A stretch of 64,000 nt of DNA from Sphingobacterium spiritivorum ATCC 33861 (GTDB lineage: Bacteria > Bacteroidota > Bacteroidia > Sphingobacteriales > Sphingobacteriaceae). Position 1 is the first letter of the stretch. Every line of letters starts with the position of its first letter. The stretch is from assembly GCF_000143765.1 (NCBI RefSeq), contig NZ_GL379770.1, forward strand, positions 2,010,903-2,074,902, in the 5' to 3' direction. The position numbers and the translations under genes were made by a program. Positions 19,401 to 28,836 of the stretch are shown in pieces. Under the pieces are notes generated by a model. That model was given only the letters and a program-made list of their open reading frames with translations. It was not told where the DNA came from and ran no database searches.

Positions 19401-19762
19401 TTGTATTCGGTCTTCTTATATCCTATATAAGAAAATTCGATAATGTCATTGGCATTGACTTTCAATTCAAATGAACCGTTTTCATCTGTCGAAGTAGCAG
19501 TTGCTTTACCTAGTATTTTCAGGGTAACGCCGGATAGCGGTGATTTAGTAGCGGCATCCTGTACTTTACCCTTGATCAGAAATTCCTGTTGTGGATTTTC
19601 GCTCAGTAAAATTTTCTCATAATTTGTGTTTTCAGCATTAGAAATTCGGGCAAATGCCGTATTAACGAGTAACACTGTGGCACTAGCCATCCAAAAGGAT
19701 TTTTTGAGTGAAAAATGGAAGGACGGCTTAATTCTTCCATCAAACTGTTTAAGTTTTTTCAT
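16484..19762 (-). CDS. SusC/RagA-family TonB-linked outer-membrane transporter 1
   Basis: The 1092-residue protein is the barrel of a SusCD uptake pair. After a long signal region comes a carboxypeptidase-regulatory-like beta domain (IKGKVQDAATKSPLSGVTLKI, residues about 63-130), then EVVVTGYSTQRKKDLTGSV, the plug, and the SusC hallmark SIYGARANNGVIIITTK. The remainder is the 22-strand barrel, ending in ...RQYMLGLSLGF. It lacks the STN domain present in the second SusC of this window, so it is not expected to signal to an anti-sigma factor by that route; no ECF sigma gene is adjacent. Regulation may instead lie in the ~760-bp upstream region with repeated TTGTAACA boxes. Confidence 0.95.
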   Translation of the reverse strand: MKKLKQFDGRIKPSFHFSLKKSFWMASATVLLVNTAFARISNAENTNYEKILLSENPQQEFLIKGKVQDAATKSPLSGVTLKILGKATATSTDENGSFELKVNANDIIEFSYIGYKKTEYKVTGPASNVLIDLTDETGSLEEVVVTGYSTQRKKDLTGSVAVVDVNQLKTQPAASAVEALQGRATGVQIVTDGAPGSTPQIKIRGFSTINNNEPLYVIDGVPFEGKLSWLNQNDIESMQVLKDASAASIYGARANNGVIIITTKSGKSGKAQINLDAYYGVQVPNSSRFPKMITPQQELDIENRLTGNNNTLPDYLVAGSKTGHDITLADIDMAKYNYRAKSRADFYQITKANKEGTNWFKELSQNAPTQSYQLSAAGGTDDAKYAMSAGYLGQKGTIIHTGFDKFNVRANTSFSALNKKLRFGENLQYSFTEGYGIGVNTNTAGDYIGEGSALGFAYRIHNIIPVYDEGGNFAGSLGGKYGNGENPVAIAYRAKDNKNKNNFFFGNAFTEYDIIDGLTLRTNFGLKYENYNGVSYRYPNPEFTEGNFSNSISEYFGFTTEWTWTNTLNYRKTFGDHNLNILAGTEAIQNRYRQLDGSGRDLFTMSSLDYLYLGAASGQSSTSEGTVGSMFSLFGKVDYSFKDRYILSATIRRDGSSNFGSANKYGVFPGVSGAWRVSEEEFLKGTSWLSDLKLRAGYGVTGNQRIPSDQYFRRFESAVNSSSYPINGTVLTGMWLSDYDNPNVKWEQVSALNLGIDFSILNGDLDGSFDWYNKKTTDMLYRLPLPAIAVGRASSPYVNVGEMQNKGIEFSLNYHYGKRQQRPFTLDLSANISRNINKVVSLAPSISQDIYGSFRSMETSLLKAGEPLGSFFGYKVIGIYQNASDVASSPSYELARAGGLKYEDINGDGKIDASDRTVIGSPHPDFVYSFNISGAYKNFDFMMYFYGSQGNQNYEATRYFTDFGVFKGQKSVRVLDEWSPTNTSSMIPSQGGSDVSSLEYASSSYYIQDASFLKLKNLQIGYSLPTEKIFKSTSGVRKLRVYFGVTNLFTITKYEGLDPEVSATPSDYPAFGVDFGVYPQSRQYMLGLSLGF

Positions 19763-20521
19763 AATAAGTGATAAGATTGTTTATATTGATTGTTTATGTT
19801 AGGCGACGTACTCAATTAGAGTACAATAAGTTATACTTTATCTAACCATAGGCAATAGATTTTAGTTTTTTAAATTTACAATTGGCACTGCTATGAATTA
19901 AAAAGATATAACAGGCTTATATTTTGGTTAACTCTAATTTACAAAAACTGATTTGACATATCCAAGCAAAGTGTACAAAGTACAACTAGTCTTTGTAACA
20001 AAACACTGACAATCAATGAGTTAAAAACACATAAATTGTAACAATAATATGTATCTCTAAAATTAACACTTTATTAAACTAAAATAAAAAAACACAAGCA
20101 CACCGAGAATAAGCAACGTATTACTATCACAAAAATACAGTTGATAAAAAGTCGTAAAAATTAGTTAAAACCATCAAAAAAGATGTTTAACCAATTAATT
20201 TCAGTCTGCAATTTCAGCCAGACAAATTTGTGAAATGGAAATGATCAAAATATCTTCAAACGAAATAAAAGATACAAATACCCAAAAACATTAATAGTGT
20301 AACAGTAACACATTGTAACATTTGATTCGACTTAGCTTATCCGTTTTAGTTCAGTTTTAAAAGCAGGAGAATACTTTTTTTTGAAAACGTAGTGGATACA
20401 GTGACAGATAGCAGGTGGGGTATAAAGAATAAACTTAGACCCATTTTTAGTACTGTTAACGTGAATGTCATTCTGCCTATGCAAAGACATGTATAACACA
20501 ACTTTTTGAGCACACAAAAAA
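19763..20521. other. Long AT-rich non-coding region upstream of SusC 1
   Basis: About 760 bp without a credible gene. It holds three copies of TTGTAACA (19993-20000, 20037-20044, 20313-20320); two sit in near-perfect palindromes, TTTGTAACAAA and ATTGTAACAAT. A TAnnTTTG-type box occurs on the minus strand at 20130-20137 (TATTTTTG), but with no TTG at the usual distance, so the SusC promoter is not settled. The DNA is very rich in A runs. A 5' leader, small RNA or multiple operators are possible. Confidence 0.5.
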
Positions 20522-20548
20522 GTCCGCTACCTTTTCACAGTAGCAGAC
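20522..20548 (-). terminator. Rho-independent terminator of leuS
   Basis: On the minus strand GTCTGCTAC pairs with GTAGCGGAC (one G-T pair) around a 9-base loop and is followed by TTTTTT. It lies 63 bp after the leuS stop. Confidence 0.85.
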
Positions 20549-20610
20549 GATAATATAGATCTGATTATCTGATATACAAAGCTGTACACCAGCTCACCAG
20601 ATGGGATTTA

Positions 20611-23394
20611 TTAAACGACAATATTAATGATCTTTCCTTTTACAAAGATGACCTTCTTTACAGGCTTACCGTCCAGATATTTTTGTACATCAGCATTAGC
20701 CAACACAATCTCTTCTACAGCTTTCGCTTCCAGATCCAGTGCAAGAGGAAGATTAAGTTTCATCTTCCCGTTTACAGATACCGGATATGCAAATTCGGAT
20801 TCTACAAGATATTCCGGATTGAATACAGGATATGGAGCATAGGATATGCTGCCGGCTTCATGACCAGACAAGGACCATAATTCTTCTGCTATATGTGGTG
20901 CATATGGCTGTAAAACGACAATTAACTGTTCCAGAATAGCACGTTTATTACATTTTAGTTCCGTAAGTTCATTCACACAGATCATAAATGCAGATACCGA
21001 TGTATTGAATGAAAAACGTTCGATATCATCCTCTACTTTCCGGATGATTTTATGTAATGCTTTATATTCTGCCTTTACAGGAGTTTCATCCGATACATGA
21101 AAGTTTCCTTCCGTATCATGAAATAGACGCCATACCTTTTTCAAAAATTTATATACACCTTCTATACCATTTGTATTCCATGGCTTAGCTTGTTCAAGCG
21201 GTCCGAGGAACATTTCATATAAGCGAAGAGTGTCTGCGCCATAAGTATCAATAATGTCATCCGGATTCACTACGTTAAACTTGGATTTAGACATTTTCTC
21301 CACTTCTGCGCCACAATGATACTTTCCGTTTTCAAGGATAAATTCAGCATCAGCAAAGTCAGGTCTGAATTGTCTGAATTTTTCAAGATTCAGTATATCA
21401 TTTACGACAATATTTACATCCACATGCAATGCGATCGTTTTATACTGCTCTTTCAGGCCGTATGAAACAAACTGGTTAGTACCTCTTCCCTCTTCATCCA
21501 GAATACGATATACAAAATTGGATCTTCCCTGAATCATTCCCTGATTGATCAGCTTCTTGAAAGGCTCTTCTTCATTGTGATAACCTATATCTTTTAAAAA
21601 TTTATTCCAAAAGCGGGAATAGAGCAAATGTCCTGTGGCGTGCTCTGAACCACCGATATACAGATCTACAGCTTTCCAGTAAGCTACAGCTTCTTTGGAA
21701 GCAAAGGCGTCTGCATTTTGCGGATCCATATACCGGAACCAATACCAGCTGGAACCTGCCCAACCCGGCATTGTACTCAATTCATACTCATACTGATCTT
21801 CATATTTCCAATCTTCGGCTCTTCCCAAAGGAGGTTCACCTGTTTCAGTTGGAAGATATTTATCTACTTCAGGAAGTAGCAAAGGCAATTCTTCTTCTTT
21901 AATGAGATAAGGAAGTCCGTTTTTGAAATATACCGGTACCGGTTCACCCCAATAGCGCTGACGGCCAAATATAGCATCCCGCATGCGGAAATTAATCTTG
22001 GCTTTACCGAGTTTAAGCTCTTCTAGTTTGGAAATCAAAGCCGGTACAGCTTCCTGATAATTCATACCGTTAATAAAGTCTGAATTGATATAGCGTCCGT
22101 TTTTATTCGGATCGGCTTCTTCCTCGATCTGCTGTGTATCTGAAATCGGAATAACCGGAAGGTTAAAGTGCTTCGCAAATACATAATCCCGCTGATCTCC
22201 AGATGGTACAGCCATTACAGCTCCGGTACCATAGCTGGCCAGCACGTAATCAGCAATCCAGATTTGCACGTCTTGCCCTGTAATCGGATGTTTGGCATAA
22301 GAACCTGTAAATGCTCCGGATACGGTCTTTGTATCCGCCATACGATCCAGTTCAGACTTCTTATTTGTCTTATCTATATATGCTTTTACCTCGGATTCCT
22401 GATCAGGAGTTGTTAAAGCAGCCACTAATTCATGTTCAGGAGCCAACACCACGAAAGAAACACCAAAAATAGTGTCCACCCTTGTTGTAAAGACTTCAAT
22501 ATAATTATCCAACTGTGGCAACGGAAATCTGACAGAAGCACCTACAGATTTACCGATCCAGTTGCGTTGCATCTCTACCAAAGGCTCAGGCCAGTCTATT
22601 GTATCCAGGCCGCGAAGCAGGCGGTCAGCATATGCCGTGATCCGCATAGACCATTGCATCATTTTCTTCTGTTCTACCGGATAGCCTCCGCGCTCAGAAA
22701 CCCCATTAATCACCTCATCATTGGCCAATACCGTTCCTAAGGCAGCACACCAGTTGACCGTGCTTTCGCGCAGATAAGCGATACGGTATTTTAATAGTTC
22801 ACGTTGTTGCTTCTCTTCATCAAATCCCTTCCATTCATCTGCTGTAAATTCAAGAATGTCTTCATCACATACCGCATTGATGCCTTTGGATCCCACATTT
22901 TCGAAATGCTCAACTAATGTATCAATAGATACGGCTTTATCCAATTCATTGTTATACCAGGAGTTAAACAATTGCATAAAGATCCACTGTGTCCACTTGT
23001 AATAATCCGGTTCTGAGGTACGGATCTCACGGCTCCAGTCATAAGAGAACCCGATATTATCCATTTGTTCACGGTAACGGTTGATATTGGCCTCTGTCGT
23101 GATGGCCGGATGTTGTCCTGTCTGAATTGCATACTGTTCGGCCGGAAGCCCGAAGGAATCATATCCCATAGGATGCAAAACATTAAAACCTTTTGAACGC
23201 TTATATCTTGAAAAGATGTCAGAGGCTATATATCCAAGCGGATGCCCTACATGCAGACCCGCACCTGACGGGTAAGGAAACATATCCAATACATAATATT
23301 TGGGTTTGTCCTGTGAATCTGCCGATCTGAAGGTATGCTGATCAGCCCAAAATCTTTGCCACTTCTTCTCTAATGCTTTATGATTGTACTCCAT
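20611..23394 (-). CDS. leuS: Leucyl-tRNA synthetase
   Basis: The 927-residue class I synthetase charges tRNA-Leu in the cytoplasm. The HIGH motif appears as [14 protein letters not shown] near residue 42-55, the KMSKS loop as [12 protein letters not shown] in the C-terminal third, and the family's [16 protein letters not shown] block lies before it. The CP1 editing domain includes [21 protein letters not shown] and [16 protein letters not shown]. The final domain ([19 protein letters not shown]) is the usual C-terminal tRNA-contacting part. It starts with ATG at 23394. A -7-like TAATTTCG lies 30 bp upstream. No amino-acid-responsive leader such as a T-box is visible. The long length suits Bacteroidota LeuS. 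Confidence 0.98.
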   Translation of the reverse strand: MEYNHKALEKKWQRFWADQHTFRSADSQDKPKYYVLDMFPYPSGAGLHVGHPLGYIASDIFSRYKRSKGFNVLHPMGYDSFGLPAEQYAIQTGQHPAITTEANINRYREQMDNIGFSYDWSREIRTSEPDYYKWTQWIFMQLFNSWYNNELDKAVSIDTLVEHFENVGSKGINAVCDEDILEFTADEWKGFDEEKQQRELLKYRIAYLRESTVNWCAALGTVLANDEVINGVSERGGYPVEQKKMMQWSMRITAYADRLLRGLDTIDWPEPLVEMQRNWIGKSVGASVRFPLPQLDNYIEVFTTRVDTIFGVSFVVLAPEHELVAALTTPDQESEVKAYIDKTNKKSELDRMADTKTVSGAFTGSYAKHPITGQDVQIWIADYVLASYGTGAVMAVPSGDQRDYVFAKHFNLPVIPISDTQQIEEEADPNKNGRYINSDFINGMNYQEAVPALISKLEELKLGKAKINFRMRDAIFGRQRYWGEPVPVYFKNGLPYLIKEEELPLLLPEVDKYLPTETGEPPLGRAEDWKYEDQYEYELSTMPGWAGSSWYWFRYMDPQNADAFASKEAVAYWKAVDLYIGGSEHATGHLLYSRFWNKFLKDIGYHNEEEPFKKLINQGMIQGRSNFVYRILDEEGRGTNQFVSYGLKEQYKTIALHVDVNIVVNDILNLEKFRQFRPDFADAEFILENGKYHCGAEVEKMSKSKFNVVNPDDIIDTYGADTLRLYEMFLGPLEQAKPWNTNGIEGVYKFLKKVWRLFHDTEGNFHVSDETPVKAEYKALHKIIRKVEDDIERFSFNTSVSAFMICVNELTELKCNKRAILEQLIVVLQPYAPHIAEELWSLSGHEAGSISYAPYPVFNPEYLVESEFAYPVSVNGKMKLNLPLALDLEAKAVEEIVLANADVQKYLDGKPVKKVIFVKGKIINIVV

Positions 23395-23423
23395 TTGATG
23401 AATAAGGAAATATTTAAGAAATG

Positions 23424-23431
23424 CGAAATTA
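23424..23431 (-). promoter_or_regulatory. Possible -7 box of leuS
   Basis: TAATTTCG on the minus strand differs from TAnnTTTG at one base and sits 30 bp before the leuS ATG. No TTG box at the right distance was seen. Confidence 0.3.
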
Positions 23432-23610
23432 CGATTTTAGTCCTATATAATAAAAGATTTGTAGTTTAAACAATATTTAAGGATATTAGAAGTTAATGAT
23501 TGTGTTGGCAGGCTTTGCCACAGGGCAACATAACAGGAGAATATCAGTAATAATAATCATACAAAAAGGAAGTAATTGCAATAAATATTCGTAAAATCAG
23601 TGCAATTCCT

Positions 23611-23618
23611 TACTTTCG
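23611..23618 (+). promoter_or_regulatory. Possible -7 box of the ftsX operon
   Basis: TACTTTCG, one base off TAnnTTTG, lies 22 bp before the ftsX ATG at 23641. Confidence 0.35.
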
Positions 23619-23640
23619 CAAACAAATAATTTAATTGCTT

Positions 23641-24519
23641 ATGTCAGGTTACGAGTTAAGCACGACCAAGAAAAAAACGAAATCAGTATATGTCTCTACC
23701 GTTATCAGTATTGCACTGGTGCTGTTGATGACCGGACTTTTAGGTCTTATTCTTGTTCATGCACGAAATCTTTCCAAATATGTAAAAGAAAATATCGTCC
23801 TTAATGTTATTGTGAATGATGCAACGACAGAGGGAGATGTACTTTCTATGCAAAAAGATATTGAAAAAGATCCTTACGTATTACGTACGGAATATATCAG
23901 TAAAGAACTGGCAGCAAAGAACCTGAAAGAGGATCTTGGAGAAGATTTCGTAGAATTTCTCGGACATAACCCTTTACTGCCTTCTATTGATGTATATCTG
24001 AAAGAGCAATATGCCAATACGGACAGTATTGAGACTTTTATTAAAAAAGTATCCAACAACAGCAAAGTAAAAGAGGTCGTATATCAGGAATCCCTGATCG
24101 ACATGGTCAATAAAAACATTAAAGTGATCAGTATCGTTGTACTTGCCTTTACTGTCATCCTGCTGATTATTGCTGTAGCGCTGATCAACAACACAATTCG
24201 TCTGGCGATCTATTCACAGCGTTTCCTGATTAAGAGTATGCAGCTTATAGGAGCTACTAAAAACTTTATCCGCAAGCCGTATATCATATACGGAATTGTG
24301 CACGGACTCTTAGGTGCACTGATCGCTATTCTCTTGCTCCTGTTCACTCTTCAGTTTTCGCAAAAACAAATTCCAGAACTGGTATTTTTGCGCAACTGGT
24401 ATGAGTTTGGTGCGATTTTCCTTGTTGTCATTGTCTTAGGAATACTGATCTCAGGCTTAAGTACTTATTTTGCTGTTACCAAATATCTAAAAGCTAAATC
24501 ACACAGTCTATACCGTTAA
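23641..24519 (+). CDS. ftsX: Cell division protein FtsX
   Basis: FtsX is the membrane half of the FtsEX complex, an ABC-type mechanotransmitter that activates peptidoglycan hydrolases at the septum. The 292-residue protein has a first membrane helix (VISIALVLLMTGLLGLILV), a large extracytoplasmic domain with alternating charged residues, and three C-terminal helices (VISIVVLAFTVILLIIAVALI and two more), with the conserved SMQLIGATKNFIRKPY loop. The start is ATG at 23641; an in-frame TTG lies six bases upstream. ftsE is not adjacent. It leads a tight run ftsX-DUF3098-uppP-truB, an arrangement common in Bacteroidota that places division and envelope-lipid genes together. Confidence 0.95.
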   Translation: MSGYELSTTKKKTKSVYVSTVISIALVLLMTGLLGLILVHARNLSKYVKENIVLNVIVNDATTEGDVLSMQKDIEKDPYVLRTEYISKELAAKNLKEDLGEDFVEFLGHNPLLPSIDVYLKEQYANTDSIETFIKKVSNNSKVKEVVYQESLIDMVNKNIKVISIVVLAFTVILLIIAVALINNTIRLAIYSQRFLIKSMQLIGATKNFIRKPYIIYGIVHGLLGALIAILLLLFTLQFSQKQIPELVFLRNWYEFGAIFLVVIVLGILISGLSTYFAVTKYLKAKSHSLYR

Positions 24520-24533
24520 TTCTAATTACCCTT

Positions 24534-24791
24534 ATGGCTCAAACGAATAAAACGACAAAATCTTCTACTGCAAAAGCAGGAAATTATACTGGAGGTTTTG
24601 TTTTTGGAAAGATTAATTATCAGTTATTTGCTGCGAGTGTAGCAATCGTTATTATTGGTTTCTTTCTGATGTCCGGAAGCTCGGACATCTATAGTTTCAC
24701 TAAAATTACATTAGCTCCCATTGTTGTTGTATTAGGGTTCGCAATAGGTTTTGTAGCCATATTGTACAGACCTAAGAACAAGAACATATAA
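24534..24791 (+). CDS. DUF3098 small membrane protein
   Basis: This 85-residue protein has two membrane helices ([20 protein letters not shown] and [19 protein letters not shown]) with a charged N-terminal tail. Proteins of this family (DUF3098) are small, found almost only in Bacteroidota and usually sit between ftsX and uppP, as here, 14 bp after ftsX and 7 bp before uppP. The constant neighbourhood points to a role in division or undecaprenyl lipid metabolism, but the function is unknown. Confidence 0.85.
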   Translation: MAQTNKTTKSSTAKAGNYTGGFVFGKINYQLFAASVAIVIIGFFLMSGSSDIYSFTKITLAPIVVVLGFAIGFVAILYRPKNKNI

Positions 24792-24798
24792 TACAGGC

Positions 24799-25593
24799 AT
24801 GAATTTAATTGAAGTTATCGTCCTGGCCATTATCGAAGGCCTGACCGAATTTTTGCCTGTTTCCTCAACCGGGCACATGATTATTGCAACGGCATTGATG
24901 GGGATTGAGCCTACACCGTTTGTCAAACTGTTCACTATCGTTATTCAACTGGGAACCATTCTATCTGTACTGGTTTTATATTACAAGCGCTTTTTCAAAT
25001 CCCTGACCTTCTATTACAAACTTGTAGTCGCTGCTATTCCGGCATCTATACTGGGTTTGTTGCTGAATGATTATATCGATCAGTGGTTAGAAAGTCCGCT
25101 CATGGTTGCGGTAATGCTGGTTATCGGTGGTATTATCTTATTGTTTGTCGACAAATGGTTCAATAAACCTTCTACAGACGATTCTGATGAGATATCGTAT
25201 GCACAGGCATTCAAGATTGGTCTTTACCAGTGTCTGGCCTTAATACCCGGCACTTCACGCTCTGCAAGTACTATTGTCGGAGGTATGACACAAAAATTAA
25301 CCCGCAAAGCAGCAGCAGAATTTTCTTTCTTTCTGGCTTTACCAATGATGTTTGGTGCATCGGCCGTTAAACTTTTAAAATTTTTTAAAGAAGGCAATAC
25401 ATTTACAGGGGAAGAGATTAATCTTCTGATTATCGGTAACGTTGTCGGTTTTATTGTGGCTATTATTGCGATTAAATCATTTATCGGAATTCTGACTAAA
25501 TACGGTTTTAAAGCTTTCGGTTGGTACAGAATTATTATCGGCATGATTATCATTATCATGCTATTGACAGGTCACAGCCTACAAATCATCTAA
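24799..25593 (+). CDS. uppP: Undecaprenyl-diphosphatase UppP/BacA
   Basis: The enzyme dephosphorylates undecaprenyl pyrophosphate so the lipid carrier of peptidoglycan synthesis can be reused; overproduction gives bacitracin resistance in known cases. The 264-residue integral membrane protein shows both family motifs: [13 protein letters not shown] near the N-terminus, with the catalytic Glu/His region, and [14 protein letters not shown] in the middle. About seven to eight hydrophobic helices follow the expected pattern. It begins 7 bp after the DUF3098 gene, and its TAA stop shares one base with the ATG of truB (TAATG), a sign of translational coupling. Confidence 0.97.
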   Translation: MNLIEVIVLAIIEGLTEFLPVSSTGHMIIATALMGIEPTPFVKLFTIVIQLGTILSVLVLYYKRFFKSLTFYYKLVVAAIPASILGLLLNDYIDQWLESPLMVAVMLVIGGIILLFVDKWFNKPSTDDSDEISYAQAFKIGLYQCLALIPGTSRSASTIVGGMTQKLTRKAAAEFSFFLALPMMFGASAVKLLKFFKEGNTFTGEEINLLIIGNVVGFIVAIIAIKSFIGILTKYGFKAFGWYRIIIGMIIIIMLLTGHSLQII

Positions 25594-26303
25594 TGCAAGA
25601 CCATATTACAGAGAATTTCCAAACTTTTCATTTTGCTGAAGGGCAAATGCTATTGATTGACAAACCTCTAACCTGGACAAGTTTTGATGTGGTGGGAAAG
25701 ATTCGAAATACACTCAAACCCCTCAAATTAAAAGTCGGACATGCGGGGACACTCGATCCGCTGGCAACGGGTCTCCTGATCGTGTGTACAGGAAAGATGA
25801 CCAAACAGATTGACTCTTTCCAGGCTGAAGATAAAGAATATACCGGTATCATCACTTTAGGTGCCACTACCCCATCTTACGATCTGGAAACAGAGATTGA
25901 CCAACGTTTTGACATCAGTGGCATCACTGAAGAAATGATCTTTGATACAGCGCGTTCGTTTGAAGGTGAGATCAACCAGTTTCCGCCGGCACATTCTGCG
26001 ATTAAGATCAATGGCGAACGGGTATATGAAAAGGCACGTCGCGGTGAGGAAGTAGAACTGAAATCCCGCAAAGTGACTATTAATAGTTTTGCCATTGAAA
26101 AAATAGAACTTCCTCATGTTTCCTTTCGAATTTCATGTTCGAAAGGAACTTACATTCGCTCTATAGCTAACGATTTTGGAAAATTACTAAACAATGGCTC
26201 TCATTTGAGTGAACTTCGCCGTACTAAAAGTGGTAATTATCATGTGGATAACGCCTGGAATCTGGAAAATCTGATTGAGGTGATAAAATCACAAAAAAAT
26301 TAA
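25593..26303 (+). CDS. truB: tRNA pseudouridine(55) synthase TruB
   Basis: TruB converts U55 in the T-loop of most tRNAs to pseudouridine. The 236-residue protein has the catalytic-aspartate motif GHAGTLDPLATGLL, with LLIDKPLTWTSFDVV before it and the FEGEINQFPPAHSAIKING substrate-binding region. FRISCSKGTYIRSIANDFG is the C-terminal half of the fold. The start was placed at the ATG at 25593, overlapping the uppP stop by one base; the frame also reads back into uppP, but the residues there are shadow sequence. Length is slightly short of the E. coli enzyme because the PUA tail is missing, which is usual in this phylum. Confidence 0.97.
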   Translation: MQDHITENFQTFHFAEGQMLLIDKPLTWTSFDVVGKIRNTLKPLKLKVGHAGTLDPLATGLLIVCTGKMTKQIDSFQAEDKEYTGIITLGATTPSYDLETEIDQRFDISGITEEMIFDTARSFEGEINQFPPAHSAIKINGERVYEKARRGEEVELKSRKVTINSFAIEKIELPHVSFRISCSKGTYIRSIANDFGKLLNNGSHLSELRRTKSGNYHVDNAWNLENLIEVIKSQKN

Positions 26304-26321
26304 CGCAAAACAAACAATTGA

Positions 26322-26355
26322 TTGCAGCTTTACCCGAGAATAGTTTCTAATTTTG
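26322..26355 (+). promoter_or_regulatory. Promoter of ribF
   Basis: TTG at 26322-26324, a 23-bp spacer and TAATTTTG at 26348-26355, a full TAnnTTTG match. The ATG follows 23 bp later. Confidence 0.55.
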
Positions 26356-26378
26356 CGGCATCACAAGTTTAATAACTA

Positions 26379-27362
26379 ATGAAAATATACAGAAATTTAG
26401 ACGACTTTGAACCTTTGGATTGTGCTGTAGTGACCATCGGAACATTTGACGGCGTGCATATAGGTCATCAAAAGATTTTGAGTCATCTGAAAGAATCTGC
26501 AAAGAAAATAAACGGTGAGACTGTTCTCTTAACTTTCTTTCCTCACCCCCGGCTGATTATTAATCCTGATGATGATAGTCTCAGACTGATCAATGATATT
26601 GAAGAAAAGGTATGTCATCTGGCCAATGCTGGTATAGATCATCTGATTCTCACTCCTTTTACCCGCGATTTCTCCAATCAGACTCCTGAAGAATATATCA
26701 GTAATGTATTAATAGGAAAACTGGGGACTAAAAAAATAGTGATCGGATATGATCACCATTTTGGTAAAGACCGAAAAGGATCGTTAGTTGAGTTAGAGCA
26801 CTTTGCAGAAATCTTTGATTATACGGTAGAGCAGATTCCTGAACAGGATATTAACGATGTAGCCGTATCTTCAACACGGATCCGCGAATCTTTGATCAAG
26901 GGAAATATCGACACAGCTAATCAATATCTGGGTTACCCGTTTGAATTGACAGGAACAGTAATACGTGGCGATCAGATCGGACGTACCATAGGCTTCCCTA
27001 CAGCGAATCTGCATGTGCATGAAAAGCATAAGCTGATTCCGGCTTACGGAATTTATGCTGTAGAGGTTGAAATATTCGACAAAATAGAAGAAGTTCTTAC
27101 AGGTCAGTATACCGAGAAAGTTCCTTTCCGGAAAGCTAAAGGAATGGGATATATCGGAACGCGTCCTACTGTCGACGGTATGACCCGCAATATTGAGGTT
27201 TCATTGTTTGATTTCAATGAAGACATCTACGGAAAAACATTAAAAGTAAAATTCCTTCATTTTGTAAGACACGATGAAAGATTTGAAACTATTGAAATTA
27301 TGAAAGAACAGATCCAGGCAGATAAAAAGTATATCACAGCTTATTTTGCGGATCATAAGTAA
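26379..27362 (+). CDS. ribF: Bifunctional riboflavin kinase/FAD synthetase RibF
   Basis: The 327-residue enzyme phosphorylates riboflavin to FMN and adenylates FMN to FAD. The N-terminal FAD synthetase half shows the nucleotidyl-transferase motifs TIGTFDGVHIGHQKIL and VSSTRIRESL. The C-terminal flavokinase half shows GDQIGRTIGFPTANL and the MGYIGTRPTVDG stretch. Length is slightly above the usual 310 residues because of an insertion around KIEEVLTGQYTEKVPFRKA. It follows truB after 75 bp and has its own promoter and a strong terminator at 27386, so it is probably transcribed alone. No FMN riboswitch is seen. Confidence 0.97.
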   Translation: MKIYRNLDDFEPLDCAVVTIGTFDGVHIGHQKILSHLKESAKKINGETVLLTFFPHPRLIINPDDDSLRLINDIEEKVCHLANAGIDHLILTPFTRDFSNQTPEEYISNVLIGKLGTKKIVIGYDHHFGKDRKGSLVELEHFAEIFDYTVEQIPEQDINDVAVSSTRIRESLIKGNIDTANQYLGYPFELTGTVIRGDQIGRTIGFPTANLHVHEKHKLIPAYGIYAVEVEIFDKIEEVLTGQYTEKVPFRKAKGMGYIGTRPTVDGMTRNIEVSLFDFNEDIYGKTLKVKFLHFVRHDERFETIEIMKEQIQADKKYITAYFADHK

Positions 27363-27385
27363 CAGTATATCAAAAATAACAAGAG

Positions 27386-27430
27386 AGAGGCAGTATTATA
27401 ATAAATAATACTGCCTCTTTTGTTTTTTTA
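27386..27430 (+). terminator. Rho-independent terminator of ribF
   Basis: AGAGGCAGTATT (27386-27397) and AATACTGCCTCT (27407-27418) form a 12-bp stem with a 9-base loop, then a long T tract. It may also slow transcription from the convergent NamZ gene, although the opposite-strand tail is less T-rich. Confidence 0.9.
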
Positions 27431-27512
27431 TGGTGTTGACAAGTTAACCAGACTTTCAGGAAATTAAAAGTATTACTGTTCGTGAGGACAGCAACAGACG
27501 CGGGTTAAGAAT

Positions 27513-28736
27513 TTAGTCTTTATAAATCACATATTTTTTGCGCATCTTTTTATAATTTGTCAGTCCGGGTTCCCAGCTTTTACGAATTTCCTGATCGCTT
27601 GCTCCTGATTCGATTTGTTTGCGAAAATCACTTACTCCGGCAAGTGTTTCAATACTTCCGATCTGTGTCGAAAAACTTCGGTCAAAAAACGCTGATTTTT
27701 CAGGAGATTTACGATAAAGTTCTTTCATCCAATCCAGATTCAGTTTTTTACTCGCAACCAATTTAGCCAGATCCACCTTGCGCAGGTCAAGACCATAACA
27801 TACCTGGTTCATAAACAAAGGAGATTCGCTCATTCCCTTCTTGCTCACCGGTGTAAATGAAAATGAATAGATGCCTTTATATACCGGACTTCCTATAACT
27901 GTAAATGGGTAGTCTGTGCCTCTTCCGTGATTAAGCTTGGTCCCTTCAAACAGACAGGTACTTGGATATAACAATATACTCTCTTCCGTATTCAGATTCG
28001 GCGACGGATTGACGGGGAGCTTATAAAGCATACTATGGTTATAGTTAGATACAGGAATGATCTTTAGCTTACAGGTCGTTTTTGCTTTCATCCATTTCTC
28101 TCCGTTGATCATCTGCGCAAATTCAGCTATAGTCATCCCATGCGCTACAGGCACCGGAAATTGTCCTATTCCTGATTTGTGCTTCATATCCAGAATAGGG
28201 CCGTCAATCAGATAGGCATTTGGATTCGGACGATCCAGAATCATCAATTCTTTGCCGTTATCTGCACATGCTTCCATAATATCTCTTAATGTATTAATAT
28301 TGGTATAGAAGCGTACCCCCATGTCCTGTACATCAAAAATAAACAGATCTACATCAGCCAGATCTTTCGCAGAGGGTTTCCTACGGTCACCGTACAGAGA
28401 TATAATACGTATGCCTGTCTTCGTATCCACTTCATCCGATACTTCAGTTCCGTTACTGGCATTCCCTCTGAAGCCGTGTTCGGGGCCAAATATTTTGACA
28501 ATATTTATTTTCAGCGCAAGCAGACTGTCTACTAAATGTGTTTTTCCGATAACTGAAGATTGGTTTCCCAATATAGCCACTCGCTTTCCTTTTAAATAGT
28601 CTACATATTTTTCCGTTTGTTCAGCACCGGTCTTAATTTTGTCATTGCTATATACTAATTTCTGCTGCGCATCAACCTCTGATTTGCAAAACAGGAATAA
28701 GCATACTACACTCAAAAAAACAGGGATTTGTTTCAT
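27513..28736 (-). CDS. DUF1343/NamZ-like exo-beta-N-acetylmuramidase
   Basis: DUF1343 proteins include NamZ, an exo-muramidase (GH171) that releases N-acetylmuramic acid from the ends of peptidoglycan fragments. The 407-residue protein has a signal peptide (IPVFLSVVCLFLFCKSEVDA) and the family blocks RVAILGNQSSVI, IFGPEHGFRGNASNGTEV, LFIFDVQDMGVRFYT, LILDRPNPNAY-like LMILDRPNPNAYLIDG, VAHGMTIAEFAQMING and GRGTDYPFTVIGSP. It would act in the periplasm in wall recycling. It is transcribed alone; a -7-like TAATTTCG lies 40 bp upstream at 28776-28783. The family is certain, the activity inferred from the family. Confidence 0.92.
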   Translation of the reverse strand: MKQIPVFLSVVCLFLFCKSEVDAQQKLVYSNDKIKTGAEQTEKYVDYLKGKRVAILGNQSSVIGKTHLVDSLLALKINIVKIFGPEHGFRGNASNGTEVSDEVDTKTGIRIISLYGDRRKPSAKDLADVDLFIFDVQDMGVRFYTNINTLRDIMEACADNGKELMILDRPNPNAYLIDGPILDMKHKSGIGQFPVPVAHGMTIAEFAQMINGEKWMKAKTTCKLKIIPVSNYNHSMLYKLPVNPSPNLNTEESILLYPSTCLFEGTKLNHGRGTDYPFTVIGSPVYKGIYSFSFTPVSKKGMSESPLFMNQVCYGLDLRKVDLAKLVASKKLNLDWMKELYRKSPEKSAFFDRSFSTQIGSIETLAGVSDFRKQIESGASDQEIRKSWEPGLTNYKKMRKKYVIYKD

Positions 28737-28775
28737 GGTAAAGGTTTTAGTTTGGTAAATAGATCTTCTAAAATA

Positions 28776-28783
28776 CGAAATTA
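28776..28783 (-). promoter_or_regulatory. Possible -7 box of the NamZ-like gene
   Basis: TAATTTCG on the minus strand, one base from TAnnTTTG and identical to the box before leuS, lies 40 bp before the ATG. Confidence 0.3.
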
Positions 28784-28836
28784 ATCAGCCGCATTCTATA
28801 TGTAACAAACATGATATCAATACTTCTGCTCTACTG

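Noticed and set aside
20332..20517. Minus-strand 61-residue frame in the SusC 1 leader
   Set aside because: It begins with TTG, has odd composition (many His, Cys, Lys), no ribosome binding site and lies next to the leuS terminator.
24799..25593. uppP as an acquired bacitracin-resistance gene
   Set aside because: It sits in the conserved ftsX-DUF3098-uppP-truB housekeeping order with normal composition.
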